NCBI GenBank assembly: GCA_003142855.1
Contig: PLNW01000110.1
Location: 1-34,885, forward strand
Length of the DNA: 34,885 nucleotides
From: Myxococcales bacterium
Lineage (GTDB): Bacteria > Myxococcota_A > Polyangia > Fen-1088
Direction: 5' to 3'
Under the pieces are notes generated by a model. It saw nothing but the letters and a program-made list of their open reading frames with translations, searched no databases and was not told the origin of the DNA. The translations under genes and the position numbers were made by a program. Within the stretch, counting starts at the first letter, position 1. Each line of letters begins with the position of its first letter. This document shows positions 25,852 to 33,461 of this stretch, piece after piece.

Positions 25852-26958
25852 ATGACTGCCCAAGCCCGATGGCAGGCTTTTTCGTACGACGCTTTGCCGC
25901 GGCTGCCCGCCCAGGCCGCAAAATGGACGGCAGTGCTGGCTCGGGCTCGACTGCGCATCCCGTCGGCCGTGGCGATCGCCGCTAAGGGGGTAGGGGAGAT
26001 CGAGATTCATCCTGACCACCTAGCCATTGCATCGGACACGTCCGGGAACGTGGCCGGCGACGGAATGGACTGGTTTTCGCTGGAATGCGACCGCCAGCGC
26101 GGCTGGATGGGAGTGGACCACCGGGTTTCACTGGCCCTGGTGCACGCCGTTCTGGGCGGGCCGGCACCAGCTTCGATTCGTCCGCTGGGCAGCAGTGAAC
26201 GTGGCGTCATGGCCGCCATTCTGCTCTCGGCGCTGGATGCCATGGGGGTTTCCCAGATGGTGGAGCTTGGGCTCGGGGTCTCGTCGGGGCCGCCCCATCC
26301 GAGCCCCGAGCGACTTGTGCTTGGCGGTTCGGTCCGCACTACCGTGGGCCTGGGGGGCCGGGCTGCTCTGGTGATTCCGGTCGCGTGGCTAGCCAGCATT
26401 GCGGGGAACGGCCCGATCGCAGCGCATCTGGATGGGCTGGCGGCCAGCGCGACCCTGGAGCTAGCGCGAACCGATTTGTTGGGTGCGGCCTTTGCCGCGA
26501 CTGCCGTGGGGGACGCCGTGGTGTTTGACGGCATTCCTGGAATTCAAGCGGACTGTCCCTGGCCCGCCTGCTTGCGCGTGGGCGACTTCGCCGCGCCCGC
26601 GTGCCTGGCTGCTGACGGTACGCTGACCATGGTGGGCCCTATTGTTCAGGCTGAGGAGGAGACAAAGCCGATGGCATCGCAAGACGAGAAACCGCGGCAC
26701 AAGCCGGTAGAACCCCCATCGTCCGAGGTGGCACAAGTCCTGGCGAGCGCGCCGGTAGAAGTGGTCGCCGAGATTGGCCGCTTCACGCTTCGAGGCGACG
26801 AACTGGCGGGACTGATGAAGGGCGGCGTATTGAGCCTTGGGCCACGCCGGACCGAAGCCATCCAGCTTCGGGTTGGCGGTCAACTCTGGGCCGTGGGCGA
26901 GCTGGTCAGCGTGGGTGACGAGCTGGGCGTGCGCATCCTCAGGCTGCACGCGGGGTGA
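25852..26958 (+). CDS. sctQ: T3SS C-ring/sorting-platform protein SctQ (YscQ family)
   Basis: 368 residues. The C-terminal SpoA domain (about 300-365) reads VEVVAEIGRFTLRGDELAG, GGVLSLG, LRVGGQLWAVGELVSVGDELGVRI, matching SctQ/FliN. The N-terminal part is weakly conserved (DWFSLECDRQRGWMGVDHRV), as usual for SctQ. It would form the cytoplasmic pods of the T3SS sorting platform with SctL and SctN, which are encoded 12 kb upstream. No Shine-Dalgarno precedes the ATG. It converges with the GT5-like gene, overlapping by 20 bases. Confidence 0.8.
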   Translation: MTAQARWQAFSYDALPRLPAQAAKWTAVLARARLRIPSAVAIAAKGVGEIEIHPDHLAIASDTSGNVAGDGMDWFSLECDRQRGWMGVDHRVSLALVHAVLGGPAPASIRPLGSSERGVMAAILLSALDAMGVSQMVELGLGVSSGPPHPSPERLVLGGSVRTTVGLGGRAALVIPVAWLASIAGNGPIAAHLDGLAASATLELARTDLLGAAFAATAVGDAVVFDGIPGIQADCPWPACLRVGDFAAPACLAADGTLTMVGPIVQAEEETKPMASQDEKPRHKPVEPPSSEVAQVLASAPVEVVAEIGRFTLRGDELAGLMKGGVLSLGPRRTEAIQLRVGGQLWAVGELVSVGDELGVRILRLHAG

Positions 26959-28279
26959 GACAGACCGCCTCCAGCGAGGCGGCGGTCGCTGACCAGCGCG
27001 GGGCCGCGCGCATGAGCGAGGCCAACAGAGGCTGCCATAGCTCGACGTTGGTGCGCAGCGCGAGGGCGCGCTGGATGGCGCCAACTCCGCCCCACGGATC
27101 CGCAGGCGCATAGAGCAGGCCACAGCCTGTCCGTGACGCCACGTCGCGATCCACCAGATAGTCTCCGTTTGCGCCTGCGTCGGGAGCCAAGGGAAGGGCT
27201 CCGTAACGAAGGGCCAGGCTCGCCGGTCGTCCGGTCATGTCAGCGGCGTCCGCCAAGAACACAGCGTCGGCCGCGGCCAGGATCTGCCGCTCGGCTTCCC
27301 AGCCCAACTCCGGGAAAACCGTGACCTTGCCCGGCGACCCAATGGCCAGAACATTGGCCTGGTCGACCAGCGCCCGATCCCCTCCCGCGGGGAACACGAC
27401 CGCGACATCCGCACGGCCCAGCCGCGAAACGGCCTCGACAATCTCGCGACCGCCCCGTGCCGGATCGAGCGGTCCAGTCGCCAGCAGGAGTGTGCGCGGC
27501 CCCACCGCGAGTGACGTGCGTCGAACAAGGGTTCGACGACATTCCTGCTTGCCGGAAGGGGACTCAGCCGAAAAGGTGGCGGGCAGTGCGGGATCCGTGG
27601 CCGGATCGTGCGGCAGCTCGTCGCATCCGAAACGCATCGAAGTGACCGGCTGGTCCGAGGCACGGCAGGAAAGCTCAGCGGCACGGCGGAAGGCTTCCGC
27701 GGCCCCGGGGCAGGGGAGAATCACCACGTCGGCCTCGATGGCGCCCAACCCCACCAACATGCCATTCGAGACGGCCACCGCGGGGTTCTCAGGATCCAGC
27801 TCGGCGCGCTCGTCTTCGGATAGAGGCTGGTCCCAGCGTCCGTCGGGCACGACCAAGGCGGCATGGGCAGTAGGCGCGCAGGCCAGGGCCAGCGCCGATG
27901 TCTCGCCCCAACCCACAACCACGTCCGGCCAGCAGATCTGGTCGCGAACCAGCGAGGTGGCAGCGCTGGCCAGGAGGACCGAGCGGCGCCCGCGATTGTC
28001 CGAATGGGAGCCGAGCACGTAGAGCGCGCATTGGCTCACCGCTGAACGTCCCTCGTAGAGCGATAGTTCCTGGTCTGCGCCCCCCACACGAACTGCGATG
28101 GTTCGCAAGCGTCGCGCCATGCCGGGCAATCGCGAGGCCTGGTCCGGTGTGGCCAACGACAAGATGGTCACGCGGTGTTTGGCCACCGACAGAGCCAGCG
28201 CCAAAGCCGCCGCACACCCTGACAGCTCGCCTTCGACCACAGGCGAAACCTGGTCAGCGACAAGCAGAAATTCGGCCAT
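26939..28279 (-). CDS. degenerate GT5-like (glycogen-synthase-related) protein
   Basis: 446 residues with a GT-B-like layout. The C-terminal half has ILAAADAVFLADAADMTG and SLALRYGALPLAPDAGANGDYLVD, resembling glycogen synthases (LRYGTLPLV...TGGLADTV). In GlgA the N-terminal K-x-G-G-L motif contacts ADP-glucose. Here the equivalent place reads VVEGELSG, and the E-P-C-G-L active-site glutamate is not seen. It is therefore likely a non-catalytic or different-substrate relative. glgP at 55 is the only other glycogen gene, 25 kb away. It overlaps the sctQ end by 20 bases. Start ATG 28279 with GGGGTAG upstream. Confidence 0.6.
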   Translation of the reverse strand: MAEFLLVADQVSPVVEGELSGCAAALALALSVAKHRVTILSLATPDQASRLPGMARRLRTIAVRVGGADQELSLYEGRSAVSQCALYVLGSHSDNRGRRSVLLASAATSLVRDQICWPDVVVGWGETSALALACAPTAHAALVVPDGRWDQPLSEDERAELDPENPAVAVSNGMLVGLGAIEADVVILPCPGAAEAFRRAAELSCRASDQPVTSMRFGCDELPHDPATDPALPATFSAESPSGKQECRRTLVRRTSLAVGPRTLLLATGPLDPARGGREIVEAVSRLGRADVAVVFPAGGDRALVDQANVLAIGSPGKVTVFPELGWEAERQILAAADAVFLADAADMTGRPASLALRYGALPLAPDAGANGDYLVDRDVASRTGCGLLYAPADPWGGVGAIQRALALRTNVELWQPLLASLMRAAPRWSATAASLEAVCLTPRAA

Positions 28280-28362
28280 CTACCCCGAAGGTACCTCGGT
28301 GTCAGAGCGGCCGCCCTTGTGGTCCGGCGAGGACGCCCAAGCACGTCCGCGGAAAAGCGGCC

Positions 28363-28566
28363 TCACTCGCTCGCGCCGCGCTCGTCTTCTTCTCCGGGAA
28401 ACTCGTTCACAGAGGGGTATTTCATGATCTCTTTGCGAGAGATCTTCCATGCCTTCTGCACTATCCAGGAGAGAGAACGATCCTGACGCGTAGCCTCTTC
28501 TTGGATCTCCTTGAGCATCTCTTCTGGAAAGTAGAGACTTTGTTTCCTCTTGTCCGAACCGGCCAT
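28363..28566 (-). CDS. small TIGR04563-like protein
   Basis: 67 residues. KRKQSLYFPEEMLKEIQEEA then QDRSLSWIVQKAWKISR matches my recollection of TIGR04563, a small family abundant in Myxococcota. It reads like a ribbon-helix-helix (beta strand QSLYF, helix, turn, helix), so DNA binding is plausible. The C-terminus is acidic (FPGEEDERGASE). It is not paired with a toxin. It lies upstream of the GT5-like gene on the same strand, separated by about 80 bases with nothing recognised. Confidence 0.75.
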   Translation of the reverse strand: MAGSDKRKQSLYFPEEMLKEIQEEATRQDRSLSWIVQKAWKISRKEIMKYPSVNEFPGEEDERGASE

Positions 28567-28732
28567 GAAGCACCCCGTTGTGGCTGATCTCGCCTGGGCG
28601 AATTCTTTGCATTTACGCAGTTCCAGGGCAGGCTGTCAAGGACACGGATTCATTGGCATCTTTTCTGCGACATGATTCAATCCGGCGGTACACTAAAAAC
28701 GGATGTCCGTACAACCTGAGTCAAGGGGCTTC

Positions 28733-29110
28733 ATGGAAGGGACTGGATTAAAGAAAAGAGATCTCAAGCGGTTTCGCGAGATCTTGTTGAGCCGCAAGAA
28801 AGAGATTCTCCGCAACGCGCAGCGGACGCTGAGCGAAGACATGACGCTTGAGTCCGACGATCTGCCCGACGAAATGGATCTTGCGTCGTCCGAGTACTTG
28901 CAATCGTTCACGTTCAGGCTGCGTGGGCGCGAGAAGACTTTCTTGCAGAAGATCGACCACGCCCTTGAGCGCATTGACGACGGGACGTTTGGTCTGTGCG
29001 AGCAGTGCGGCGAACCGATCTCCGCCAAGCGGCTTGAGGCGCGACTTGAGACGACGCTTTGCATTCGTTGCAAGGAGGATCAGGAAAGGATGGAGAAGGC
29101 ATACGGGTAG
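28733..29110 (+). CDS. DksA/TraR-type zinc-finger protein
   Basis: 125 residues. N-terminal coiled-coil helices (KKRDLKRFREILLSRKKEIL, about 6-90) with DEMDLASSEY at the loop, the place where DksA carries its acidic DxxDxA tip. The C-terminal four-Cys zinc finger is CEQCGEPISAKRLEARLETTLCIRCK. It is expected to enter the RNA polymerase secondary channel and modulate transcription. The ATG at 28733 has AAGGGG (28723-28728) at good spacing; an ATG at 28703 would add ten residues without a ribosome-binding site. A TACACT at 28689-28694 is a possible -10 box. A hairpin element starts one base after its stop. Confidence 0.88.
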   Translation: MEGTGLKKRDLKRFREILLSRKKEILRNAQRTLSEDMTLESDDLPDEMDLASSEYLQSFTFRLRGREKTFLQKIDHALERIDDGTFGLCEQCGEPISAKRLEARLETTLCIRCKEDQERMEKAYG

Positions 29111-29111
29111 T

Positions 29112-29248
29112 CGCGTGGGGAGCCCGCCGGCTCCCCCTGCGGGGACTTCGGGACGGACAGCCCACCCCACCCGCCCCGCGCTTCGCGCGCCCTCGTCGCC
29201 GGCGGCGCACCATCGTGGGAGGGCATGGGAACCCTTTCAGGGTTCCCA
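29112..29248 (-). repeat. interspersed hairpin element, copy 2
   Basis: Begins (plus strand) with CGCGTGGGG one base after the dksA-like stop and ends with the perfect hairpin TGGGAACCCT-TTC-AGGGTTCCCA (29226-29248). The middle carries a GC hairpin with GAA-type loop not present in copy 1. It sits between the dksA-like gene and the mepA-like gene, so it would be transcribed if they form one unit. Confidence 0.85.
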
Positions 29249-29279
29249 TATCAGGGGGCGGGAGGTTCCCCTGGAAGGA

Positions 29280-30194
29280 ATGGCCAGGGCCGCCAGTGTG
29301 CTGGTTGAGGCGTGTCTGGGCGGTTCCCTTGTTCGTTTGACCGCGAGCAAGGACAGATCAAAGGGAAGCCAGCGAGAGGTCGCGCGACGCTGGCAGACAG
29401 TCGCGTTCGCCGTCGTGGCATTGAGCCTGCTTCCGGGTTGCGTGGGAATATTTGCTGCCAGTGGGGGAGTCAGCCTGTCTTGGGGTACTCATTCGCACGG
29501 GGCTCTGTTGGGCGCGGTCGCTTTGCCCGTCGAAGGAGACGGCTACCAGGTTCACCGCGAGTGGCGCGCGCGAGGCCGAACCTTCGCCATCGAGGAACTC
29601 GTCGGTGGATTGACACGGGCCTTTGCGCGTGTCGAGCACACCGCCCCGGGCAGCGTAGCCTATGTCGGAGATCTGTCGCTGCGTCGCGGGGGAGACTCGA
29701 GCATGCACCGTTCGCATGAGAGCGGGCGGGACGTGGATATCTTCTACTATGCCGTGGATGGCGAGGGGAAACCGCTGCCCAACCCTCCGGCCATGATTCG
29801 CTTTGCAGATGATGGCGCGGCGGTCGCGTGGTCCTCGGGCAAGCCGGGACGGCGCATGCGCGAGTCGCTGCCCGATGCCCATCTCGACTTACGGCGGACC
29901 TGGGCCTTGGTGGCGAGTTTGCTGTCCGATCCGATCATGGAGGTGCAGTGGATTTTCATCCACCAGCCGATCACGGAGTTGCTCTTGCAAGAGGCAGAAC
30001 GGGAGAAGGCCGATCCGGCGCTGGTGGCGCGGGCACGTGAAATCCTTCACCAACCCACGGATGCGAGTCCGCACGATGACCACATGCACGTGCGCGTGTT
30101 CTGCCCCGTGCACAGCCGCATGTTTGGCTGTGTCGACAAGGGGCCGCGGCGTTGGTGGAAGAAACGCTGGAAGTACATGAGTCCCGCATCCTAG
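29280..30194 (+). CDS. mepA: MepA-like (M74) murein endopeptidase lipoprotein
   Basis: About 304 residues from the ATG at 29280. The start is uncertain: the purine-rich stretch lies directly against the ATG, and an internal TTG or GTG start is possible. A hydrophobic segment ends at SLLPGC, a lipobox, so it would be a lipoprotein. The catalytic LAS domain has GDSSMHRSHESGRDVDIFYY (zinc ligands His and Asp) and SPHDDHMHVRV (final His ligands). MepA cleaves D-Ala-mDAP cross-links in peptidoglycan. The E. coli enzyme is a free periplasmic protein, so the lipid anchor differs. The reading frame is open upstream through the hairpin element, but that part is not believed to be coding. Confidence 0.82.
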   Translation: MARAASVLVEACLGGSLVRLTASKDRSKGSQREVARRWQTVAFAVVALSLLPGCVGIFAASGGVSLSWGTHSHGALLGAVALPVEGDGYQVHREWRARGRTFAIEELVGGLTRAFARVEHTAPGSVAYVGDLSLRRGGDSSMHRSHESGRDVDIFYYAVDGEGKPLPNPPAMIRFADDGAAVAWSSGKPGRRMRESLPDAHLDLRRTWALVASLLSDPIMEVQWIFIHQPITELLLQEAEREKADPALVARAREILHQPTDASPHDDHMHVRVFCPVHSRMFGCVDKGPRRWWKKRWKYMSPAS

Positions 30195-30216
30195 TGCCCG
30201 CTGCTCACGGAAGCGA

Positions 30217-30418
30217 CGACGGCCGACGATAGACTGCAGAACCCTGGGAGGGTTCCGCACCTCCCGCGACGGGCTTCGGCGAGCAAAGCTCGCCTGCGCC
30301 CACGCGGCCCGGGCCGCTGGCCGTGTCGGTCGGGCCTGCGCTTCCGGTCCTCAAGTACATCAGTACATTCCGGTCCGGTTCTCGGCCCTCCTTGCCAGCA
30401 GCCCGGCTTGTCGGCCGG
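30217..30418 (+). repeat. dispersed repeat, copy B, split by a hairpin element
   Basis: Bases 30329-30418 are identical to 14317-14406. Upstream, GACGGCCGACGAT (30219-30230) and CCGGGCCGCTGGC (30309-30321), adjacent in copy A, are separated here by about 78 bases that contain hairpin element copy 4. Confidence 0.85.
30237..30306 (+). repeat. interspersed hairpin element, copy 4, nested in copy B of another repeat
   Basis: GAACCCT-GGG-AGGGTTC (30239-30255), linker CTCCCGCGACGG, hairpin GGCGAGC-AAA-GCTCGCC, and CCACGCG end. Relative to copy 1 the second stem has changed on both arms while the AAA loop is kept. Confidence 0.75.
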
Positions 30419-30559
30419 TTGCTAAGGGACATCCCGATCCGTGCCCAGTTTTCTGTTCACGGCAAGCCACACGCGCTCGAAGTCGTTCTCCAGCCGACGG
30501 CAAAGAAGCAGACAGGTTCCTGGACTACCACGCCCGCTTTCCCGCCCGGCCCTCGGTGG

Positions 30560-30680
30560 CTCCGGTTGCTGGTGCCGGGGCCGGTTCCGGCAGCCGGATC
30601 CGATTCCGAGTCCGGGACCGGCCGTCGGATCCGGTTCCGGCCAGCGGCCACCGGCTCCGCGGCCAGTCCGCCGGCCGATC
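30560..30680. repeat. CCGG-rich degenerate short tandem repeat, longer tract
   Basis: CCGG cores recur with GG, GA, GT or TT spacers, many as CCGGTTCCGG or CCGGATCC. It is similar in character to 2201-2253 read in reverse complement. The intergenic stretch 30195-30865 otherwise holds the repeats above and the direct repeat at 30821; no gene was recognised. Confidence 0.5.
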
Positions 30681-30820
30681 GTGAATGAGTTCCAGAGGCG
30701 GTGCCAGCAGTGCCAGTGGGACCGCTGACCGGGTGTGAGCGTCGGGCGAACCGCGGACCGGCGAGGTGTGACGGGCGAGGCGATGCGGGAGGTACCTGAA
30801 CAAAAGCCTAGTGGTTTTAC

Positions 30821-30848
30821 CTATTGAAGAGAATCTATTGAATAGAAT
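30821..30848. promoter_or_regulatory. 14-bp direct repeat upstream of the MerR-like gene
   Basis: CTATTGAAGAGAAT (30821-30834) is followed without gap by CTATTGAATAGAAT (30835-30848), differing at one base. The block ends 17 bases before the ATG and is AT-rich against the GC-rich surroundings, so it probably contains the promoter and a binding site for a regulator (inference). Confidence 0.55.
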
Positions 30849-30865
30849 ACAGTGACAATCGGATA

Positions 30866-31465
30866 ATGAAACGCAGTAGCGAGATGGCCGACGTCGAGAC
30901 TCAGGCGGGGACGATGCGCGCCCCGGGATTACTCGACGAGGACGAGCTGGTGGACATCGAGGGCCGCTATCCCAAGGGCATCAGCTCGCGCGAGATCGTC
31001 GACCTGTTCGCGTCGCGGGGTGTGCGTTTCTCGGAGGCAACCCTGCGCAAGTACGTGCAGCTCGGCCTCTTGCCGCGGTCTGTGCGGGTGGGCCGCAAGG
31101 GCAAGCACTGCGGGTCACGTGGCCTGTACCCGGCCGGCGTGGTCCGGCGGGTGAACCAGGTCAAGTCGATGATGGCGCGCAATCTCACCATCGAGGACAT
31201 CCAGCGTTCCTTCGTCCAATTCAAGGAAGAGATCGAAGGAGTCAGCAAGGGTCTTCGTGATCTCATCGCCAGCTTCGAGCGGGAGGCCAAAGGGCCGGCC
31301 CTGAGTCCGCAGCGGCGCCAGGAGATCGAACGAGAGATCGAGGCCGCGAAGCACGCCGCCGGCGACCTGGTCCGGCGCATCTCCGGTTTGGAAGCGAGTT
31401 TTTCCTCGCAGGCCGCGGCGGCGGCAGCGGGGACTGCCGCGGGGGGCGGCAGCGATTTGTACTAG
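30866..31465 (+). CDS. MerR-like HTH regulator
   Basis: 199 residues. A MerR-type winged helix lies around residues 40-95: ISSREIVDLFASRGVRFSEATLRKYVQLGLLPRS, then a basic GRKGKHCGSRGLYP wing. A coiled-coil stretch (about 110-165) follows: NLTIEDIQRSFVQFKEEIEGV and RRQEIEREIEAAK. The tail is Ala/Gly-rich. There are no MerR metal-binding cysteines, so the effector is unknown. It is 37 bases before the sigma-4-like gene, so one operon is likely. An AT-rich 14-bp direct repeat precedes it. An in-frame ATG at about residue 7 is an alternative start. Confidence 0.8.
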   Translation: MKRSSEMADVETQAGTMRAPGLLDEDELVDIEGRYPKGISSREIVDLFASRGVRFSEATLRKYVQLGLLPRSVRVGRKGKHCGSRGLYPAGVVRRVNQVKSMMARNLTIEDIQRSFVQFKEEIEGVSKGLRDLIASFEREAKGPALSPQRRQEIEREIEAAKHAAGDLVRRISGLEASFSSQAAAAAAGTAAGGGSDLY

Positions 31466-31502
31466 CGCGATCCCCGATCGACGCGCGCGAGGGAGGAACA
31501 CC

Positions 31503-32009
31503 ATGGCCGACGACAGAGCCGAATTCGAGGAGCAAGAGGACGAGATGTTTGACGATCAGCCGCAGCCCGAGGTCGCGAAGATCCGCCGCAAGGTGGTGCC
31601 ATCACGCGACGGCCGCTTCCGATCCAAGACCATCGCACCCAAGCGCCTGACTCGCGACGAGAAGCGGCTCGCGCAAGAACTGGTCTACCCCGCGGATGTC
31701 GCGCGCCCGCACACACGCGAGGAGTGCCTCGCCATGCCCCGCCCCTGTCCGTTCGTGAGCTGCGAACATCACCTGTATCTGGACGTGAATCCCGACAGCG
31801 GCGCCATCAAGCTCAACTTCCCGCACCTGGAGGTGTGGGAGATGGCCGAGACCTGCTCGCTGGACGTGGCGGATCGAGGCGGCATCACCCTGGAAGACGT
31901 GGGCGCCATTCTCAATCTCACGCGCGAGCGGATTCGTCAGGTTGAGGTGCGAGGTCTGGTCAAGATTCGCACCAAGAACAGCGAGGCACTTGGGCTGAGC
32001 AATCCCTGA
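31503..32009 (+). CDS. sigma-70 region-4-like protein with four-Cys motif, paralogue
   Basis: 168 residues. The N-terminal ~70 are charged and probably disordered. Cysteines at 75, 82, 87 and 118 repeat the spacing of the protein at 7563: [17 protein letters not shown], later [12 protein letters not shown]. The region-4 [31 protein letters not shown] (about 128-155) would read a -35-like site. It has an extra [14 protein letters not shown] segment between the two parts. GAGGGAGGA sits six bases before the ATG. Located between the MerR-like gene and tldD, it may be part of an operon. It lacks sigma region 2 and so is a regulator, not a full sigma factor (inference). Confidence 0.82.
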   Translation: MADDRAEFEEQEDEMFDDQPQPEVAKIRRKVVPSRDGRFRSKTIAPKRLTRDEKRLAQELVYPADVARPHTREECLAMPRPCPFVSCEHHLYLDVNPDSGAIKLNFPHLEVWEMAETCSLDVADRGGITLEDVGAILNLTRERIRQVEVRGLVKIRTKNSEALGLSNP

Positions 32010-33461
32010 GTGAGTCGGGTATTCCCCTCAGGCGACCGCGTGGATTCCAATCCACTCGCTGGAATCGACGCGGCAGTCGCTGAACAACTCCTGGGCGAGG
32101 CGTTGGCCTCGGGCGGCGATTACGCCGACCTGTACTTCGAGTTCCGTTGCGGAGCCGACTTCGTTCTGGAAGAGACCCAGGTGCGCAGTGTCGGCCGCGT
32201 CCTCGTCGTCGGTCTGGGCGTGCGAGTGTTGCGCGGGGATGCCACCGGCTATGCCTACACCGAGGAGCTTTCTGCGGCTCGCATGAGCGAGGCTGCGCGC
32301 ACGGCCGGTCAGATCGCGGCGGCTGGCGGCCAAGTGACGCCGATGGCGCTGACCCCGATTCAGGGCAGCGACACCTATCCTGTGCCGGAGTCATCGCTGG
32401 ACCGGCCCGGCCCGGACAAGGTGGCGCTGCTCCGCCGGGCCGACACGGCGGCGCGCGCCTTCGATGCGCGCATCGTGCGCGTGGAAGTGTCGTTGTCGGA
32501 GGAGTGGCGCGAGATCTTGGTCTTCACCTCGGATGGACGGCTGGCACAGGACAGGCAGCCCATGCTTCGTCTCGGGGTTCACGCCGTGGCCGAGGAAGCT
32601 GGCCGCCGTCAGGGTGGTCGTTCGGGCACGGCCTTGCGCCGGGGTCTGGAACTCTTCGCGCTACCCGGGCACGCGCCCGAGGAGCACGGCCGCGAGGCAG
32701 CGCGCATTGCGGTGGCCATGCTGCACGCCCGGGAGGCGCCCGCCGGTCCCATGGAAGTTGTGCTCGGGCCGGGCGAGTCCGGCATCCTGCTGCACGAGGC
32801 TGTCGGCCATGGCCTTGAAGCAGACTTCAACCGCAAGAGAACCTCGAACTACACCGACCAGATTGGCAAGCCGGTCGCGTCGCCCCTGTGTACCGTGATC
32901 GACGACGCAACCGTGGGCCATGCGCGAGGGTCGATCAATGTGGACGACGAAGGCAACCCGGGCCAGCGCAACCTGCTCATCGAAAACGGCATCCTGCGCA
33001 GCTACCTGCAGGACCGCATTTCGGCGCGCCACTTTCACAGCGAGGCCACGGGCAACGGCCGGCGCGAGAGTTTTCGCTGCCAGCCACTGCCGCGCATGAC
33101 CAACACCATGTTGCTGGGTGGCCAGGACGATCCGCAGGACATCATTGCTTCGGTGAAACGAGGGGTTTACGCCAAGCACTTCTCGGGCGGCCAGGTGAAC
33201 ATCTCCAACGGCGACTTCGTGTTCTCACTCACCGAGAGCTATCTGATCGAGGACGGCAAGCTCACGGCGCCTTTACGCGGGGTGAATCTGATTGGCAACG
33301 GTCCCGAAGTCCTGCGCCAGGTGACCATGGTGGGCCACGACTTCCGACTGTCCGAAGGAACCTGGACCTGTGGCAAGGACGGGCAGTCGGTGCCGGTGGG
33401 CGTGGGGACCCCGACGGTGAAGATCGCGCGCATCACGGTGGGAGGCACACGCACGCCATGA
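32010..33461 (+). CDS. tldD: TldD metalloprotease subunit
   Basis: 483 residues, close to the 481 of E. coli TldD. The zinc-binding HEAVGH (HExxxH, residues 262-267) is intact, followed by GLEADFNRK and later DDEGNPGQRNLLIENGILRSYL and GRRESFRCQPLPRMTNT. TldD and TldE form a heterodimer that degrades unfolded peptides and matures some RiPPs such as microcin B17. GTG at 32010 directly follows the stop of the sigma-4-like gene; a GTG at 32040 is an alternative start. The stop overlaps the tldE ATG (ATGA, 33458-33461). Confidence 0.92.
   Translation: MSRVFPSGDRVDSNPLAGIDAAVAEQLLGEALASGGDYADLYFEFRCGADFVLEETQVRSVGRVLVVGLGVRVLRGDATGYAYTEELSAARMSEAARTAGQIAAAGGQVTPMALTPIQGSDTYPVPESSLDRPGPDKVALLRRADTAARAFDARIVRVEVSLSEEWREILVFTSDGRLAQDRQPMLRLGVHAVAEEAGRRQGGRSGTALRRGLELFALPGHAPEEHGREAARIAVAMLHAREAPAGPMEVVLGPGESGILLHEAVGHGLEADFNRKRTSNYTDQIGKPVASPLCTVIDDATVGHARGSINVDDEGNPGQRNLLIENGILRSYLQDRISARHFHSEATGNGRRESFRCQPLPRMTNTMLLGGQDDPQDIIASVKRGVYAKHFSGGQVNISNGDFVFSLTESYLIEDGKLTAPLRGVNLIGNGPEVLRQVTMVGHDFRLSEGTWTCGKDGQSVPVGVGTPTVKIARITVGGTRTP

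Noticed and set aside
28848..29279. Upstream extension of the MepA-like frame through the dksA-like gene and hairpin element
   Set aside because: The frame is open by chance in GC-rich DNA; the encoded residues are low complexity and a lipoprotein signal lies further downstream.
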